The notes under the pieces: generated by a model | Told to the model about the DNA's origin: nothing | The model's input: the letters and a program-made list of their open reading frames with translations, nothing else | The model's database searches: none | Made by a program: the position numbers and the translations under genes | From: Motiliproteus sp041586735 | Lineage (GTDB): Bacteria; Pseudomonadota; Gammaproteobacteria; Pseudomonadales; Balneatricaceae | Assembly: GCA_041586735.1 (NCBI GenBank) | Contig: JBFGZQ010000005.1 | Location: 124,001 to 188,000, forward strand | Direction of reading: 5' to 3' | DNA length: 64,000 bases | Shown here: positions 9,076-17,547 of the stretch, piece after piece | Numbering within the stretch: the first letter of the stretch is position 1 | How the letters are laid out: the number at the start of each line of letters is the position of its first letter

Positions 9076-9609
9076 ATGAGCACTGTAGATATTAGGCTTG
9101 CAGGTGCCAGGTTGGGTGCGCGTCCCCGTGAGCGCAGGCTGCTCCAGCTGCTACTGGTGTTGGCCTTGCTATTGTTACTGCTCGGCGTGTTCCTGCCGTT
9201 GATGACGGTGGAGAAGCTCTGGCTTATCGAAAATAGCTTTTCGCTGCTCAGTGGCTTGTGGTTGATGCTGCTGGAGGGGCGCTGGCTGCTGGCGCTGTTG
9301 ATTTCGAGCTTTAGTCTGCTGTTGCCGTTACTCAAGATCGCCGTGCTACTGCGGGTGTTGCGGTTGGCCGCTCAGCGTACCGGGTCATCGGCGATGCTGC
9401 TGCGTAGCCTGCACTGGATGCATCTGTATGGCAAATGGTCGATGCTGGATGTGTTTGTGGTCGCGGTGTTGTTGGCGTCGGTTAAATTGGGAGCGCTGGC
9501 GCAGGTGCAGATTCACAGTGGTCTGTACGCGTTTGCAGCCTCGGTGTTGTTGACGATGGCGATCACCGCGAGAGTGACTCGGTTGACCCAAGACCCTGGC
9601 TCCGGATAG
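9076..9609 (+). CDS. PqiA-like (paraquat-inducible A) membrane protein
   Basis: This 177-residue inner-membrane protein has about four hydrophobic helices. The motif GKWSMLDVFVVA followed by VKLGALA and a GLYAFA segment is characteristic of the PqiA domain, of which only one copy is present; full PqiA has two. PqiA-family proteins work with MCE proteins in lipid trafficking, but none is nearby. The ATG at 9076 is chosen over an adjacent TTG. It begins 12 bases after uvrB. Confidence 0.75.
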   Translation: MSTVDIRLAGARLGARPRERRLLQLLLVLALLLLLLGVFLPLMTVEKLWLIENSFSLLSGLWLMLLEGRWLLALLISSFSLLLPLLKIAVLLRVLRLAAQRTGSSAMLLRSLHWMHLYGKWSMLDVFVVAVLLASVKLGALAQVQIHSGLYAFAASVLLTMAITARVTRLTQDPGSG

Positions 9610-9687
9610 CTAAGCTTTCGGTGACTTTGACAGCTATTTTCTATATGATCGGGGCTCTTTTTTAGCCGTAAGTGGCGCTCCTGACCC

Positions 9688-10653
9688 GTGAAAAACCGCC
9701 TTATTCTGACGCTGACTACCGCTAGCGGATCTCGCCAACTCTCCCTAAATCGGATCGCCGGCTACCTGTTGGCGCTGTTTGTGGCGATGCTGCTAGCCAG
9801 CTTCTTTATTAGCAATACCCTATTAGTCCAAACCTCCGATGAACTTAACAGTCTGAGTGCTGACCATCAGCAGTTAGCCAATCTGTATACCGATGTGGTG
9901 GATAGTCGTGAGTCGGTCCGTACAGAGTTGGATCTGTTGTCTGACAATCTGGGGGAGATCGAGCAGGAACGTAACACCCTGCAGCGCTTGAGTAACGAAT
10001 GGGCGCAGCCGGTGCGGCAGTTAGAGGCGGTGATGGGGCTGGAGCCGATCGGGCCGATAACCGTGGCCCGCAGCCAGGCGTTGCAAAAACTGGCTTACGA
10101 GCGGTTGTTTATGCTGCACGGTATTCCAAACGGCTCACCGCTTGAGGATGTGACCCTGACCGATCGCTTCGGCCCGCGCCGCCATCCGCTGACCGGTGAA
10201 AAGAAACACCACAATGGCCTCGATTTTCGGGCGGCAACTGGGACGCCCGTCTATGCGACCGCGGACGGTGCTGTCGAGTATTCCGGTTTTCACAAGCAAA
10301 GTGGTTATGGCAATCTAGTGATCATTAACCACAATTTCGGTTTCAAGAGTTACTACGGTCATCTTAAAAAAACCGCGGTGCGCAGTGGCCGATTGATCGA
10401 GAAAGGGCAGTTGATCGGTTACAGTGGCAATACTGGGGTCTCAACCGGTCCCCATCTGCACTATGAGGTGCGCTACTTATTCAAGCCGCTGAACCCTGTG
10501 CCGTTTCTGAACTGGAGCATGGATAATTATGAGCAGATTTTTACCCAGGAGAAGGGCATTCAATGGGATGGTTTAAAAGAGATGCTGCCACTGAGTCCGC
10601 TCGAGCAGCCGTTACCATCATCGCCAGAGGCAATAAGCTCAGCGGTGAAATGA
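9688..10653 (+). CDS. M23 family peptidase, membrane-anchored
   Basis: A cell-wall endopeptidase-type protein of 321 residues. One membrane helix (about residues 24-45) is followed by a coiled-coil-prone stretch (50-115) and an M23/LytM domain. The zinc and catalytic residues are visible: His175 and Asp179 (HNGLD), His225 (YYGHL), and His256/His258 (GPHLHYE). It starts at GTG. The 3' end overlaps the bactofilin gene by 91 bases; M23-bactofilin pairs shape cells in other bacteria, so the two probably act together. Confidence 0.85.
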   Translation: MKNRLILTLTTASGSRQLSLNRIAGYLLALFVAMLLASFFISNTLLVQTSDELNSLSADHQQLANLYTDVVDSRESVRTELDLLSDNLGEIEQERNTLQRLSNEWAQPVRQLEAVMGLEPIGPITVARSQALQKLAYERLFMLHGIPNGSPLEDVTLTDRFGPRRHPLTGEKKHHNGLDFRAATGTPVYATADGAVEYSGFHKQSGYGNLVIINHNFGFKSYYGHLKKTAVRSGRLIEKGQLIGYSGNTGVSTGPHLHYEVRYLFKPLNPVPFLNWSMDNYEQIFTQEKGIQWDGLKEMLPLSPLEQPLPSSPEAISSAVK

Positions 10654-11144
10654 ACCTGGTGGGCAAGCTGCATATCGATGGCTTGTTTGAGGGCAGTATC
10701 TCGTCGGTTGACAGTATCACCGTGGGGCGTCGCGGCCATATCAAAGGCGTGGTGCGTGCCGATCATCTCAGTGTCAGCGGTCGGGTAGATGCTGAGATTC
10801 AATGTAATGAGCTGATTATCGAACGTGGTGGTCAGGTCTGCGGCCTGGTGCGTAGCCGGTTGATGAGCATTCATAAACAGGGCTCTTTTATCGGTGAGCG
10901 GGCCTTGACGCTGGATGCCTGCTTGGCATCCCCCCAGCAGCTCGATAACAATCATCCAGAGCCCCTACCTGTCACCCAAGAATCGACAACCATCGATCAC
11001 CCGGTGAACGAGTTCCCCGATGTCTCGCAGGAGGAAGACAGCGAGCCGCCACATAAATCCGAGCTGCTGACCCAGAGTCTGGAAAATATGCTTGGAGAGG
11101 TACCGCGGGTCGGCGTTCATCAACGCAAGGACTCGGGTGCATAG
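10563..11144 (+). CDS. bactofilin family cytoskeletal protein
   Basis: Bactofilins polymerise into beta-helical filaments that localise wall enzymes. The 193-residue product has the beta-helix core at about residues 18-120, with repeats such as GKLHIDGLFEGSI and GHIKGVVRADHLSVSGRVDA, flanked by short disordered tails. It begins inside the M23 peptidase gene in another frame (91-base overlap), which implies coupled expression. The long acidic C-terminal tail (about 70 residues) is not conserved in the family. Confidence 0.88.
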   Translation: MGWFKRDAATESARAAVTIIARGNKLSGEMNLVGKLHIDGLFEGSISSVDSITVGRRGHIKGVVRADHLSVSGRVDAEIQCNELIIERGGQVCGLVRSRLMSIHKQGSFIGERALTLDACLASPQQLDNNHPEPLPVTQESTTIDHPVNEFPDVSQEEDSEPPHKSELLTQSLENMLGEVPRVGVHQRKDSGA

Positions 11145-11302
11145 CGCTCGTAGCATCCTGTAGCGCACGCGTCCCTAACACCGAGTGAGGCCTTACCCGC
11201 AGAGATTTTGTCTGCGCCTGTAACAGCCGAATCATTGCAGCGTCTAGCAGGAGTAGCGGCTGTCGGGCCCTGTCAGCGGACACTCTTGAAGAAGGACTTA
11301 TT

Positions 11303-12727
11303 ATGGAATATGCACTGCCAGTTGTGATTGCGATCATCGCCTTGGGATCGGTCTGGATCAGCTCCAACGCCCGGACCGAGGGCGCTTTTTTTCGCGGCCA
11401 GTCCGCCGATGGTCGTGCACCGGGGGTGCTGACCCTGACATTCTCCCAGGTCACCACCTGGGTGTTTGCGCGCTCGCTGATGAACGCGGCTATTCTGGGT
11501 TTTTATTATGGGATCTGGGGGACGCTGGCGTACGCCGCATACTACCTATCCTTTCTGACCGGTGGCCGGATTATCGATAGCCTGCGATTTGAGCATGGCT
11601 ATGTCAGTGTGCAGGCGTTTCTGAAGCAGCGGTTTGGGGTCTGGGGGACAGGTTGTTACAACCTGGTGGTGGCGATTCGTTTGATTAGCGAGGTGTTTGC
11701 CAATCTGTTGGTGATCGGTCTGCTGTTTGGCGTGGCGGGCGGTCAGGGCTATACGCTGGCTATTATCGGTTTTGCGCTGGTCACCCTGTGCTACTCAATG
11801 CTGGGTGGCTTACATGCCTCGTTGAAAACCGATCTGTATCAGATGTGGATCTTCTTGGTGGTGCTGGTGCTGCTGTTGGGGCTCACGCTCTCCAGCGGCC
11901 AGTTTTCATTCGCCGATTTGCTGTTTGTGCCCTTTGAATTTGATAAACCTGGACCGATCTTGTTGCTGGTAGCGTTGCTACAGGTGTGGAGCTATCCGAT
12001 GCACGACCCGGTGATGATGGATCGTGGCTTTTTAGCCGACCGGGACAGCACGCGGCGTAGTTTTACTCACGCAGCCTGGATCAGTAGCCTCTGTATTATC
12101 GGTTTTGGTGCCCTTGGGGTGTTAGCGGGCGCCCATGCGGGCAGTGGCGAGTCGATGAATACGGTGCTGGTTAGATTGCTCGGCGATCTGCCGATGCTGG
12201 TCTTTAATGTGGCGTTGGTAGTCTCGGCGATGTCGACCCTCGATAGCACCCTGTCCAGCTCGGCGAAACTGGTCGCAGTCGATATGGCGATCCTGCGTGG
12301 CAGTGTTCGCAATGGCCGTACGGTGATGTTGCTGTTTGTGGTGTTGGGCTTGGGTTGTGTGTTCCTGGGTAATAACGACCTGTTTAGCGCCGTCGCTGTC
12401 AGTGGTACCGCATCGATGTATTTAGCGCCGGTGATATTCTTCTCGCTCTGGGGTAAGCGTCGCGATATTCCTCTGTGGAGTTATCTGAGCAGTTTCGTGT
12501 TGGCGGTTGGGGGGGCGATGCTGTATTTCTTCGAATCCTCCGGTTACAGCAGTTTGCTGGGCGATGCCCATAAATACACCAAGCTGTTGTGGATCTCGTT
12601 GACGGTGTTGAGCGGCGGTTGTTTGGCTTTTTGGATGGGCAGCTCTATCAACAAGTTCGGCGGCAGAGTTGCGGAGACGGACCGCAGCGGGGACGCGGAT
12701 ACTAAGCTGGAATCTGCTGCCGGATGA
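11303..12727 (+). CDS. sodium:solute symporter family protein
   Basis: A 474-residue transporter with about 13 predicted membrane helices, from the SSF (SLC5-like) family. The first half has FSQVTTWVFARSLMNAA and a well-spaced helix pattern; a later segment SAMSTLDSTLSSSAKL is the typical sodium-site helix. The substrate cannot be told from sequence. AAGAAGGA precedes the ATG. The stop overlaps the start of the phosphoesterase gene (ATGA), so the two are co-translated. Confidence 0.85.
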   Translation: MEYALPVVIAIIALGSVWISSNARTEGAFFRGQSADGRAPGVLTLTFSQVTTWVFARSLMNAAILGFYYGIWGTLAYAAYYLSFLTGGRIIDSLRFEHGYVSVQAFLKQRFGVWGTGCYNLVVAIRLISEVFANLLVIGLLFGVAGGQGYTLAIIGFALVTLCYSMLGGLHASLKTDLYQMWIFLVVLVLLLGLTLSSGQFSFADLLFVPFEFDKPGPILLLVALLQVWSYPMHDPVMMDRGFLADRDSTRRSFTHAAWISSLCIIGFGALGVLAGAHAGSGESMNTVLVRLLGDLPMLVFNVALVVSAMSTLDSTLSSSAKLVAVDMAILRGSVRNGRTVMLLFVVLGLGCVFLGNNDLFSAVAVSGTASMYLAPVIFFSLWGKRRDIPLWSYLSSFVLAVGGAMLYFFESSGYSSLLGDAHKYTKLLWISLTVLSGGCLAFWMGSSINKFGGRVAETDRSGDADTKLESAAG

Positions 12728-13575
12728 GCTTGACTCATCACGACCTGGGGTTACTGTTGGGGCCGGTGCTGATTTTTGGCGGTTGCTATAGCAACCTTCA
12801 GGCCACCGAGGCGCTGCAGCAGCACGCCGAGCGTTTAGGCATTGCACCGCAGCAGGTAATCTGTAATGGCGACTTGGTGGCCTATTGTGGTGACCCACAG
12901 GCGACGGTTGCACGGATCCGCGCTTGGGGTATTCCGGTGTTGCAGGGTAACTGTGAGCAGTCGCTGGCCGAGGCCGCGGATGATTGTGGCTGCGGCTTCG
13001 ATCCGGACAGTGCCTGCGATCTGCTGTCGGTGGCCTGGTATCGCTATGCTCGCCAGCAGATCGATGCTCAGAGCCGGGTCTGGATGGCAGCGTTGCCGCA
13101 GACCCTGGGTTTCCAGTTAGGAGGGCGTGATTTTTTGCTGGTTCATGCCGGCCTGTCGGCTAATAATCGCTTTATCTTTGGCTCTAGTGCAGACAATGTT
13201 TTTGCTCAGGAGCTGGCGCAGACCGATGCCGATGTGGTGATCGGCGGTCATTGTGGTATCCCCTTTGCTCGGCAGCTGGAGGATCGCTATTGGCTCAATA
13301 GCGGAGTGATCGGTATGCCCGCTAATGATGGCACTCGGGAGGGCTGGTATCTGATTCTGGAACATGTCGATGACCGTATTGAGTGCCGCTGGCAACGCCT
13401 AAGCTATGCGGCTGAGGCTGCATCTCAGCAGATGACCCTCGCAGGTTTGCCCGAGGCGTACGCCAACGCCCTGCAGAGCGGATTATGGCCCAGCATGGAA
13501 GTGTTGCCCGAGTGGGAGCGCCAGCGCCAGGGGCTTGCACTAGCCCTACCCAGGTTGACGATCTGCTGGGGCTGA
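12724..13575 (+). CDS. metallophosphoesterase family protein
   Basis: A calcineurin-like phosphoesterase of 283 residues. Visible elements are FGGCYSNLQA (a degenerate first motif in which the usual D-x-H is replaced), CNGDLVAYCGD, GNCEQ, VHAGLS and GGHCGIPF. The FGG-YSN variant is common in a subgroup of uncharacterised phosphoesterases. Several Cys residues cluster near residues 80-100. The gene overlaps the symporter stop by four bases, suggesting a linked role, but its substrate is unknown. Confidence 0.8.
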   Translation: MSLTHHDLGLLLGPVLIFGGCYSNLQATEALQQHAERLGIAPQQVICNGDLVAYCGDPQATVARIRAWGIPVLQGNCEQSLAEAADDCGCGFDPDSACDLLSVAWYRYARQQIDAQSRVWMAALPQTLGFQLGGRDFLLVHAGLSANNRFIFGSSADNVFAQELAQTDADVVIGGHCGIPFARQLEDRYWLNSGVIGMPANDGTREGWYLILEHVDDRIECRWQRLSYAAEAASQQMTLAGLPEAYANALQSGLWPSMEVLPEWERQRQGLALALPRLTICWG

Positions 13576-13654
13576 GGCCTGATCCCGCTATCGCGGTTAT
13601 CCCGGTAACTCGCTAGAATACAACTCTTCTCACCTCCCTGTAGGAACTCTGCTT

Positions 13655-14644
13655 ATGAGCACTCAAGAACATCCGTTTGCGCCCTTCGTACGCATCCTCG
13701 GCAAGGGTAAAAAAGGCTCGCGCTCGCTGACGCGGGAGGAAGCCGAACAGGCGATGGCGATGATTCTGGAGCAGCAGGTCACCCCCGAGCAGCTGGGCGC
13801 CTTTCTGATGCTATTGCGGGTCAAGGAGGAGAGCCCGGAGGAGTTAAGCGGATTTATTACCGCGGTGCAGGCGCGAATGTCGGTACCGGCGACTCTGCGC
13901 GCCGACCTGGATTGGTCGACCTATGCGGGCAAGAAGCGTCAGTTGCCCTGGTTTTTTCTATCCGCATTGCTGCTGGCCGAGCAGGGCGTACGTATCTGTA
14001 TGCACGGCGCACGCGGGCATACACCAGGGCGGTTATATATTGAGGATCTGCTCGGTCACTTTGGCTTCAAAGCCGCGGCAAACTGGCTCGATGCCGAGTT
14101 AGATCTGAAGGAGACCGGATTTTGCTATCTGCCTTTAGAGGTGCTCAGTGCCGAGTTGGCGCGCATTATCGATCTGCGCTCGATACTCGGTTTGCGCTCG
14201 CCGGTACATACCCTCAGTCGGTTGTTAAACCCCTTGAGGGCGCCCTATCGGATCGATGGCGTATTCCATCCGGCGTACGGCCCTATGCATCAACAAACCG
14301 CGGCGCTGCTAGGTCAAAATAACAGTGTCACGGTGCGTGGCGAAGGCGGTGAGGCGGAGATCCGCCCCGATGCCGATTGTGGCTTGCAATGGCTCAAGGA
14401 GGGTCAATATATCGATCAACAATGGCCTCGTCTGCATGATCAGCGTCATGTGCGTCCTGATAGTATGGATCCTAGAGATCTGCTGCGAGTGTGGCGGGGG
14501 GAGTTGAACCAACCCTATGCCGAGGCGGCGGTCTGCGAAACCTTGGCGGTATGTTTATCGCTGCTGCAACGAGCTGATTCTGTGGATAGTGCCCGTGAAT
14601 TAGCGCAGGCACTGTGGCAGCAACGCGATAAAAGTCGTTATTGA
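13655..14644 (+). CDS. ybiB: YbiB/TrpD2-like glycosyltransferase-fold protein
   Basis: The 329-residue product resembles anthranilate phosphoribosyltransferase in fold: an N-terminal helical domain (EEAEQAMAMILE, AFLMLLRVKEES) and a C-terminal alpha/beta domain with PVHTLSRLLNP. The glycine-rich PRPP site of true TrpD is not obvious. E. coli YbiB, its best-known relative, binds nucleic acid and is regulated by LexA; I see no clear LexA box upstream. A good ribosome-binding site (GTAGGAA) precedes the ATG. Confidence 0.8.
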   Translation: MSTQEHPFAPFVRILGKGKKGSRSLTREEAEQAMAMILEQQVTPEQLGAFLMLLRVKEESPEELSGFITAVQARMSVPATLRADLDWSTYAGKKRQLPWFFLSALLLAEQGVRICMHGARGHTPGRLYIEDLLGHFGFKAAANWLDAELDLKETGFCYLPLEVLSAELARIIDLRSILGLRSPVHTLSRLLNPLRAPYRIDGVFHPAYGPMHQQTAALLGQNNSVTVRGEGGEAEIRPDADCGLQWLKEGQYIDQQWPRLHDQRHVRPDSMDPRDLLRVWRGELNQPYAEAAVCETLAVCLSLLQRADSVDSARELAQALWQQRDKSRY

Positions 14645-14796
14645 GTCTGTGACTGTTAATCCATAGTGCTGGCTAAATGACTCAGATCTGCGCTGTACCC
14701 AGTAATAGCCCTGCCACCGCTTAAAGAGCTCCCTTGTGCAGTTGAGGGCTTTATGTTCGGTCACCAGGGCGCTGATCTCCTGTCACTCTGTCAGAA

Positions 14797-15714
14797 TTAA
14801 TCATGGGCTCTAACGACCAGCACATCCGCTTCAAGATGATCTAGCACATCTTCAGTGGTGCTGCCTACAAAAAGACGCTGGGGCGTGTCACGCTCCATAC
14901 CGCCCATCACCACAATATCCGCGTTGACGTCCGTGGCGTATCTCGGTAGCTCTAGGTGAGCTTCACCATTCGCCAGATGTACGGTGGGGGATACTTGCTC
15001 CAGCCCATATCCGTTAAGAAGATCGGCCATCGCCTGGCGGTGCTGTTCTGCCAACCGACTTTGAAGGTCCTCGAAATTTGGCATCAAGGTGTCATCAAAT
15101 ATGACCGAAGTGGGTAATGCATGATAGGCACTAAACAGATGTAGTATACCGCCAAGATGCTCGATTATAGATTCGCCAGAGCGCAGCACGACCTTATCAA
15201 GATTCGCAGGGCGCTGTTTTTCCTGTAGCGGATCCAGCGCTGTGATCACCACGGGTGATGAGTGCCAGGGCTTCGGGCGAATGAGCAGCAATGGCACCGT
15301 GCAGTGGCGCAGCAGTTGCCAGTCTAGATTTCCAAATAGGTATTCTGCTAAGCGGTGGTGGTAGTGACAGCTTTTGACAACAAGATCAGGCGCGTAGCGC
15401 TTGATCTTGACTAAGATACCCTGTTCGGTATCCACTTCCCAGACCGTGTCTATGCTAACGTCCACTCCGGCCTGTTCCAGCTGATCGGCAATGGCCTGAA
15501 GGCGCTTTTCTTCACCGTGTAGATAGCCCTGCTTAGCTTGGGCTGCACCCTGTGGATCAAACAGGTGGCTCGATACCAGCGGCCGACTATAACAACATTC
15601 GAACAGCTCCAGTCTGGCAGCGTATTTTTTCGCCATCAACACGATCTTAGCAAGCAGCTCTGGGGAAGGGGTCTGCTTGTCCAGCAATAACAGAATCTTG
15701 TTGATGGCATTCAT
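14797..15714 (-). CDS. tandem universal stress protein (UspE-like)
   Basis: The 305-residue product contains two UspA domains in tandem (about 1-140 and 155-300), as in UspE. The second carries the ATP-binding type motif VMGGMERD followed by LFVGSTTEDVL. It is probably cytoplasmic and stress-induced. It is divergent from the ArsR regulator across 230 bases, so the two may share regulation. Downstream on its strand is the ybiB convergent spacer. Confidence 0.85.
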   Translation of the reverse strand: MNAINKILLLLDKQTPSPELLAKIVLMAKKYAARLELFECCYSRPLVSSHLFDPQGAAQAKQGYLHGEEKRLQAIADQLEQAGVDVSIDTVWEVDTEQGILVKIKRYAPDLVVKSCHYHHRLAEYLFGNLDWQLLRHCTVPLLLIRPKPWHSSPVVITALDPLQEKQRPANLDKVVLRSGESIIEHLGGILHLFSAYHALPTSVIFDDTLMPNFEDLQSRLAEQHRQAMADLLNGYGLEQVSPTVHLANGEAHLELPRYATDVNADIVVMGGMERDTPQRLFVGSTTEDVLDHLEADVLVVRAHD

Positions 15715-15944
15715 GTAGTCTCTCCGCTGTTAACAACTCATCTGTGATTCTAGTCTGTTCATCGCAGTAATTCTGGATTACCCAATCTGTCGGCCTCAGG
15801 TCGATGTGCCATTACCAAGCGCCCCGTATCCTCGCGTATGTAAACCAAAGTGAATGAATTTGAGACTTGTTGTCTGGGTATGCTAAATAACGTACATTGC
15901 CCTATAGTGAAGATAAGTAGTAGAAGTAGAAGTAGGAGTTCGTT
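15715..15944. promoter_or_regulatory. divergent promoter region usp / arsR
   Basis: The 230-base AT-richer spacer must hold promoters for both divergent genes. A weak sigma-70 candidate for the regulator is TTGAGA near 15860 with CTAAAT 17 bases later. Imperfect TAGAAG repeats run to the ribosome-binding site AGGAG. No clear operator palindrome stands out. Confidence 0.35.
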
Positions 15945-16280
15945 GTGGATCAAGTCGCTAATCAACTAGATATTTCATCGCCGGCTCTCGAGGATCTGCG
16001 CGATAACGCAGCTCAAGCGGCGCAGTTTCTTAAGGCAATAGCTAACGAAAGTCGACTAATGATCCTCTGCCATCTCGATGGTAAGGAGCTTTCAGTGACA
16101 GAGCTGAATCAACATCTCGATTTAAGCCAGTCGGCATTATCGCAACATTTAGCGGTGTTGCGCCGGGATGGTTTGGTCAGTACTCGGCGTGTATCACAAA
16201 CGATCTATTACTCGCTGTGCGGGGTCGGCGCTATGCAAATAATCCACTGCCTGCGGGATATGTTTTGTCCGGATGCCTAA
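15945..16280 (+). CDS. ArsR-family regulator, SqrR/BigR-like
   Basis: A 111-residue winged-helix repressor with the ArsR recognition helix in SQSALSQHLAVLRRDGLV. Two cysteines, Cys42 in LMILCHL and Cys108 in MFCPDA, sit where the persulfide-sensing pair lies in SqrR/BigR; the metal-binding ELCVCDL-type motif of arsenic sensors is absent. It therefore probably senses reactive sulfur or oxidants. GTG start is supported by AGGAG nine bases upstream. It faces a universal stress protein gene, a likely target. Two further Cys (near 91 and 100) are extra. Confidence 0.82.
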   Translation: MDQVANQLDISSPALEDLRDNAAQAAQFLKAIANESRLMILCHLDGKELSVTELNQHLDLSQSALSQHLAVLRRDGLVSTRRVSQTIYYSLCGVGAMQIIHCLRDMFCPDA

Positions 16281-16446
16281 TGTCTAATGATTAATGTCCA
16301 TACTGTCTGGGCTAATTAATTCCAAGGCTTAAATTTACCCAGGCAGGACGCAGCATTACTGATCATCCCGAATGCCTGGTCGCGTGTTATCCCTCCCTGT
16401 GTCATGCTGAAACTAGCGTCCTAACTCGTGTCGATCTATAAAGCGG

Positions 16447-17460
16447 CTAGTGCTGGGTGCTATAGCCTGGATTGCCGGTAAAGCGTTTTTGCTGCCTGAT
16501 GTTGTATACCATCCGATCCACTTCATCCAGCATCTTGTCGACGCAGGTGTTGGTGTCAGCATGGTAGCATTTCGCGCCAACACTCAGGGTTAAAGGCGGC
16601 ATGCTATCTCGCTGCTCCTTGAGCAGGTTAAGTTTGCGTTGAATGCGTATCGCTAGGTTTTCCATATCCTCTTGCTGATGGATAAACACCAGAGCGGCAA
16701 ATTCATCGCTACCAATTCGGGCTGCTATATCGGAGTCTCTCAGTTCGCTGTTGAGGGCGTTCGCCATTACCCGAAGCGCCTGATCACCCATCTTTTCGCC
16801 TAGTTGTTCATTGATGCTCTGCAGGTTATCAAGATCGAAGTAGATCAGTGCATAGGTATGACCATAGCGTTTGGCGACACTGAGCTTATGCTCCGCCAGG
16901 GTTCTAAAACCCTGGCGGTTATAGAGACCGGTCAACTCGTCGGTCATCTTGAGCTCGTTGAGGAGCTGATCTTGAACCAGGACATTCAGATCGGCCTCGA
17001 TCAGCGTGCAAAATGTCTGCAGCAGCTCGAAAAATTCTGGACGATAGCTAGTCGGGATGCGGTCCTGGATGCACACTGAGCCAAACATTAGGCCGCTGGG
17101 CCAATAGATAGGGATCCCCAGATAGGAGATCAATCCTGCCTGGGTGACCTCTTGGTGGTTAGCCCAGCGGATATCATCGCGTGCATCGGGTACATAGAGT
17201 TCGCGTTTTAACTCGGCCAGTACATGTCCAAAAAATTCTGCATCACGGGGAATATAGCTGCCAATAGCGTAAGGGTTTTCATTACGCTGATTGGCGGCAA
17301 TGATTTGAGATCCCTGGCCTATTGTTTGCACAATGCAGGCTGATGGAGCCTGGAACAGGGTCGCCATCAAATCGACAGTTTGCTGCCATTTTTGGATTGA
17401 AATGGGCAGGTCTTCGACTTCAAGAAGCCATGTGTTCCTGTCTTTCATAGTGGTGACCAT
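16447..17460 (-). CDS. GAF-GGDEF diguanylate cyclase candidate
   Basis: The 337-residue protein has an N-terminal GAF sensor domain (about 20-160) and a C-terminal GGDEF domain (about 175-330). The active-site loop reads RIGSDEF, with Ser for the second Gly, and an RDSD inhibitory I-site sits just upstream. Cyclase activity is plausible but uncertain because of the substitution. A second ATG five codons in is an alternative start. It lies downstream of pilU on the same strand, so it may feed c-di-GMP control of pilus motility. Confidence 0.85.
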   Translation of the reverse strand: MVTTMKDRNTWLLEVEDLPISIQKWQQTVDLMATLFQAPSACIVQTIGQGSQIIAANQRNENPYAIGSYIPRDAEFFGHVLAELKRELYVPDARDDIRWANHQEVTQAGLISYLGIPIYWPSGLMFGSVCIQDRIPTSYRPEFFELLQTFCTLIEADLNVLVQDQLLNELKMTDELTGLYNRQGFRTLAEHKLSVAKRYGHTYALIYFDLDNLQSINEQLGEKMGDQALRVMANALNSELRDSDIAARIGSDEFAALVFIHQQEDMENLAIRIQRKLNLLKEQRDSMPPLTLSVGAKCYHADTNTCVDKMLDEVDRMVYNIRQQKRFTGNPGYSTQH

Positions 17461-17547
17461 GTTCTGAGTGCTAAACAGATTAAGTCTAGCCTATTTCACC
17501 TCCTCGTGTGCAGCACGCCACATTTTGCCAGGCTGTTCAGAGGCATC

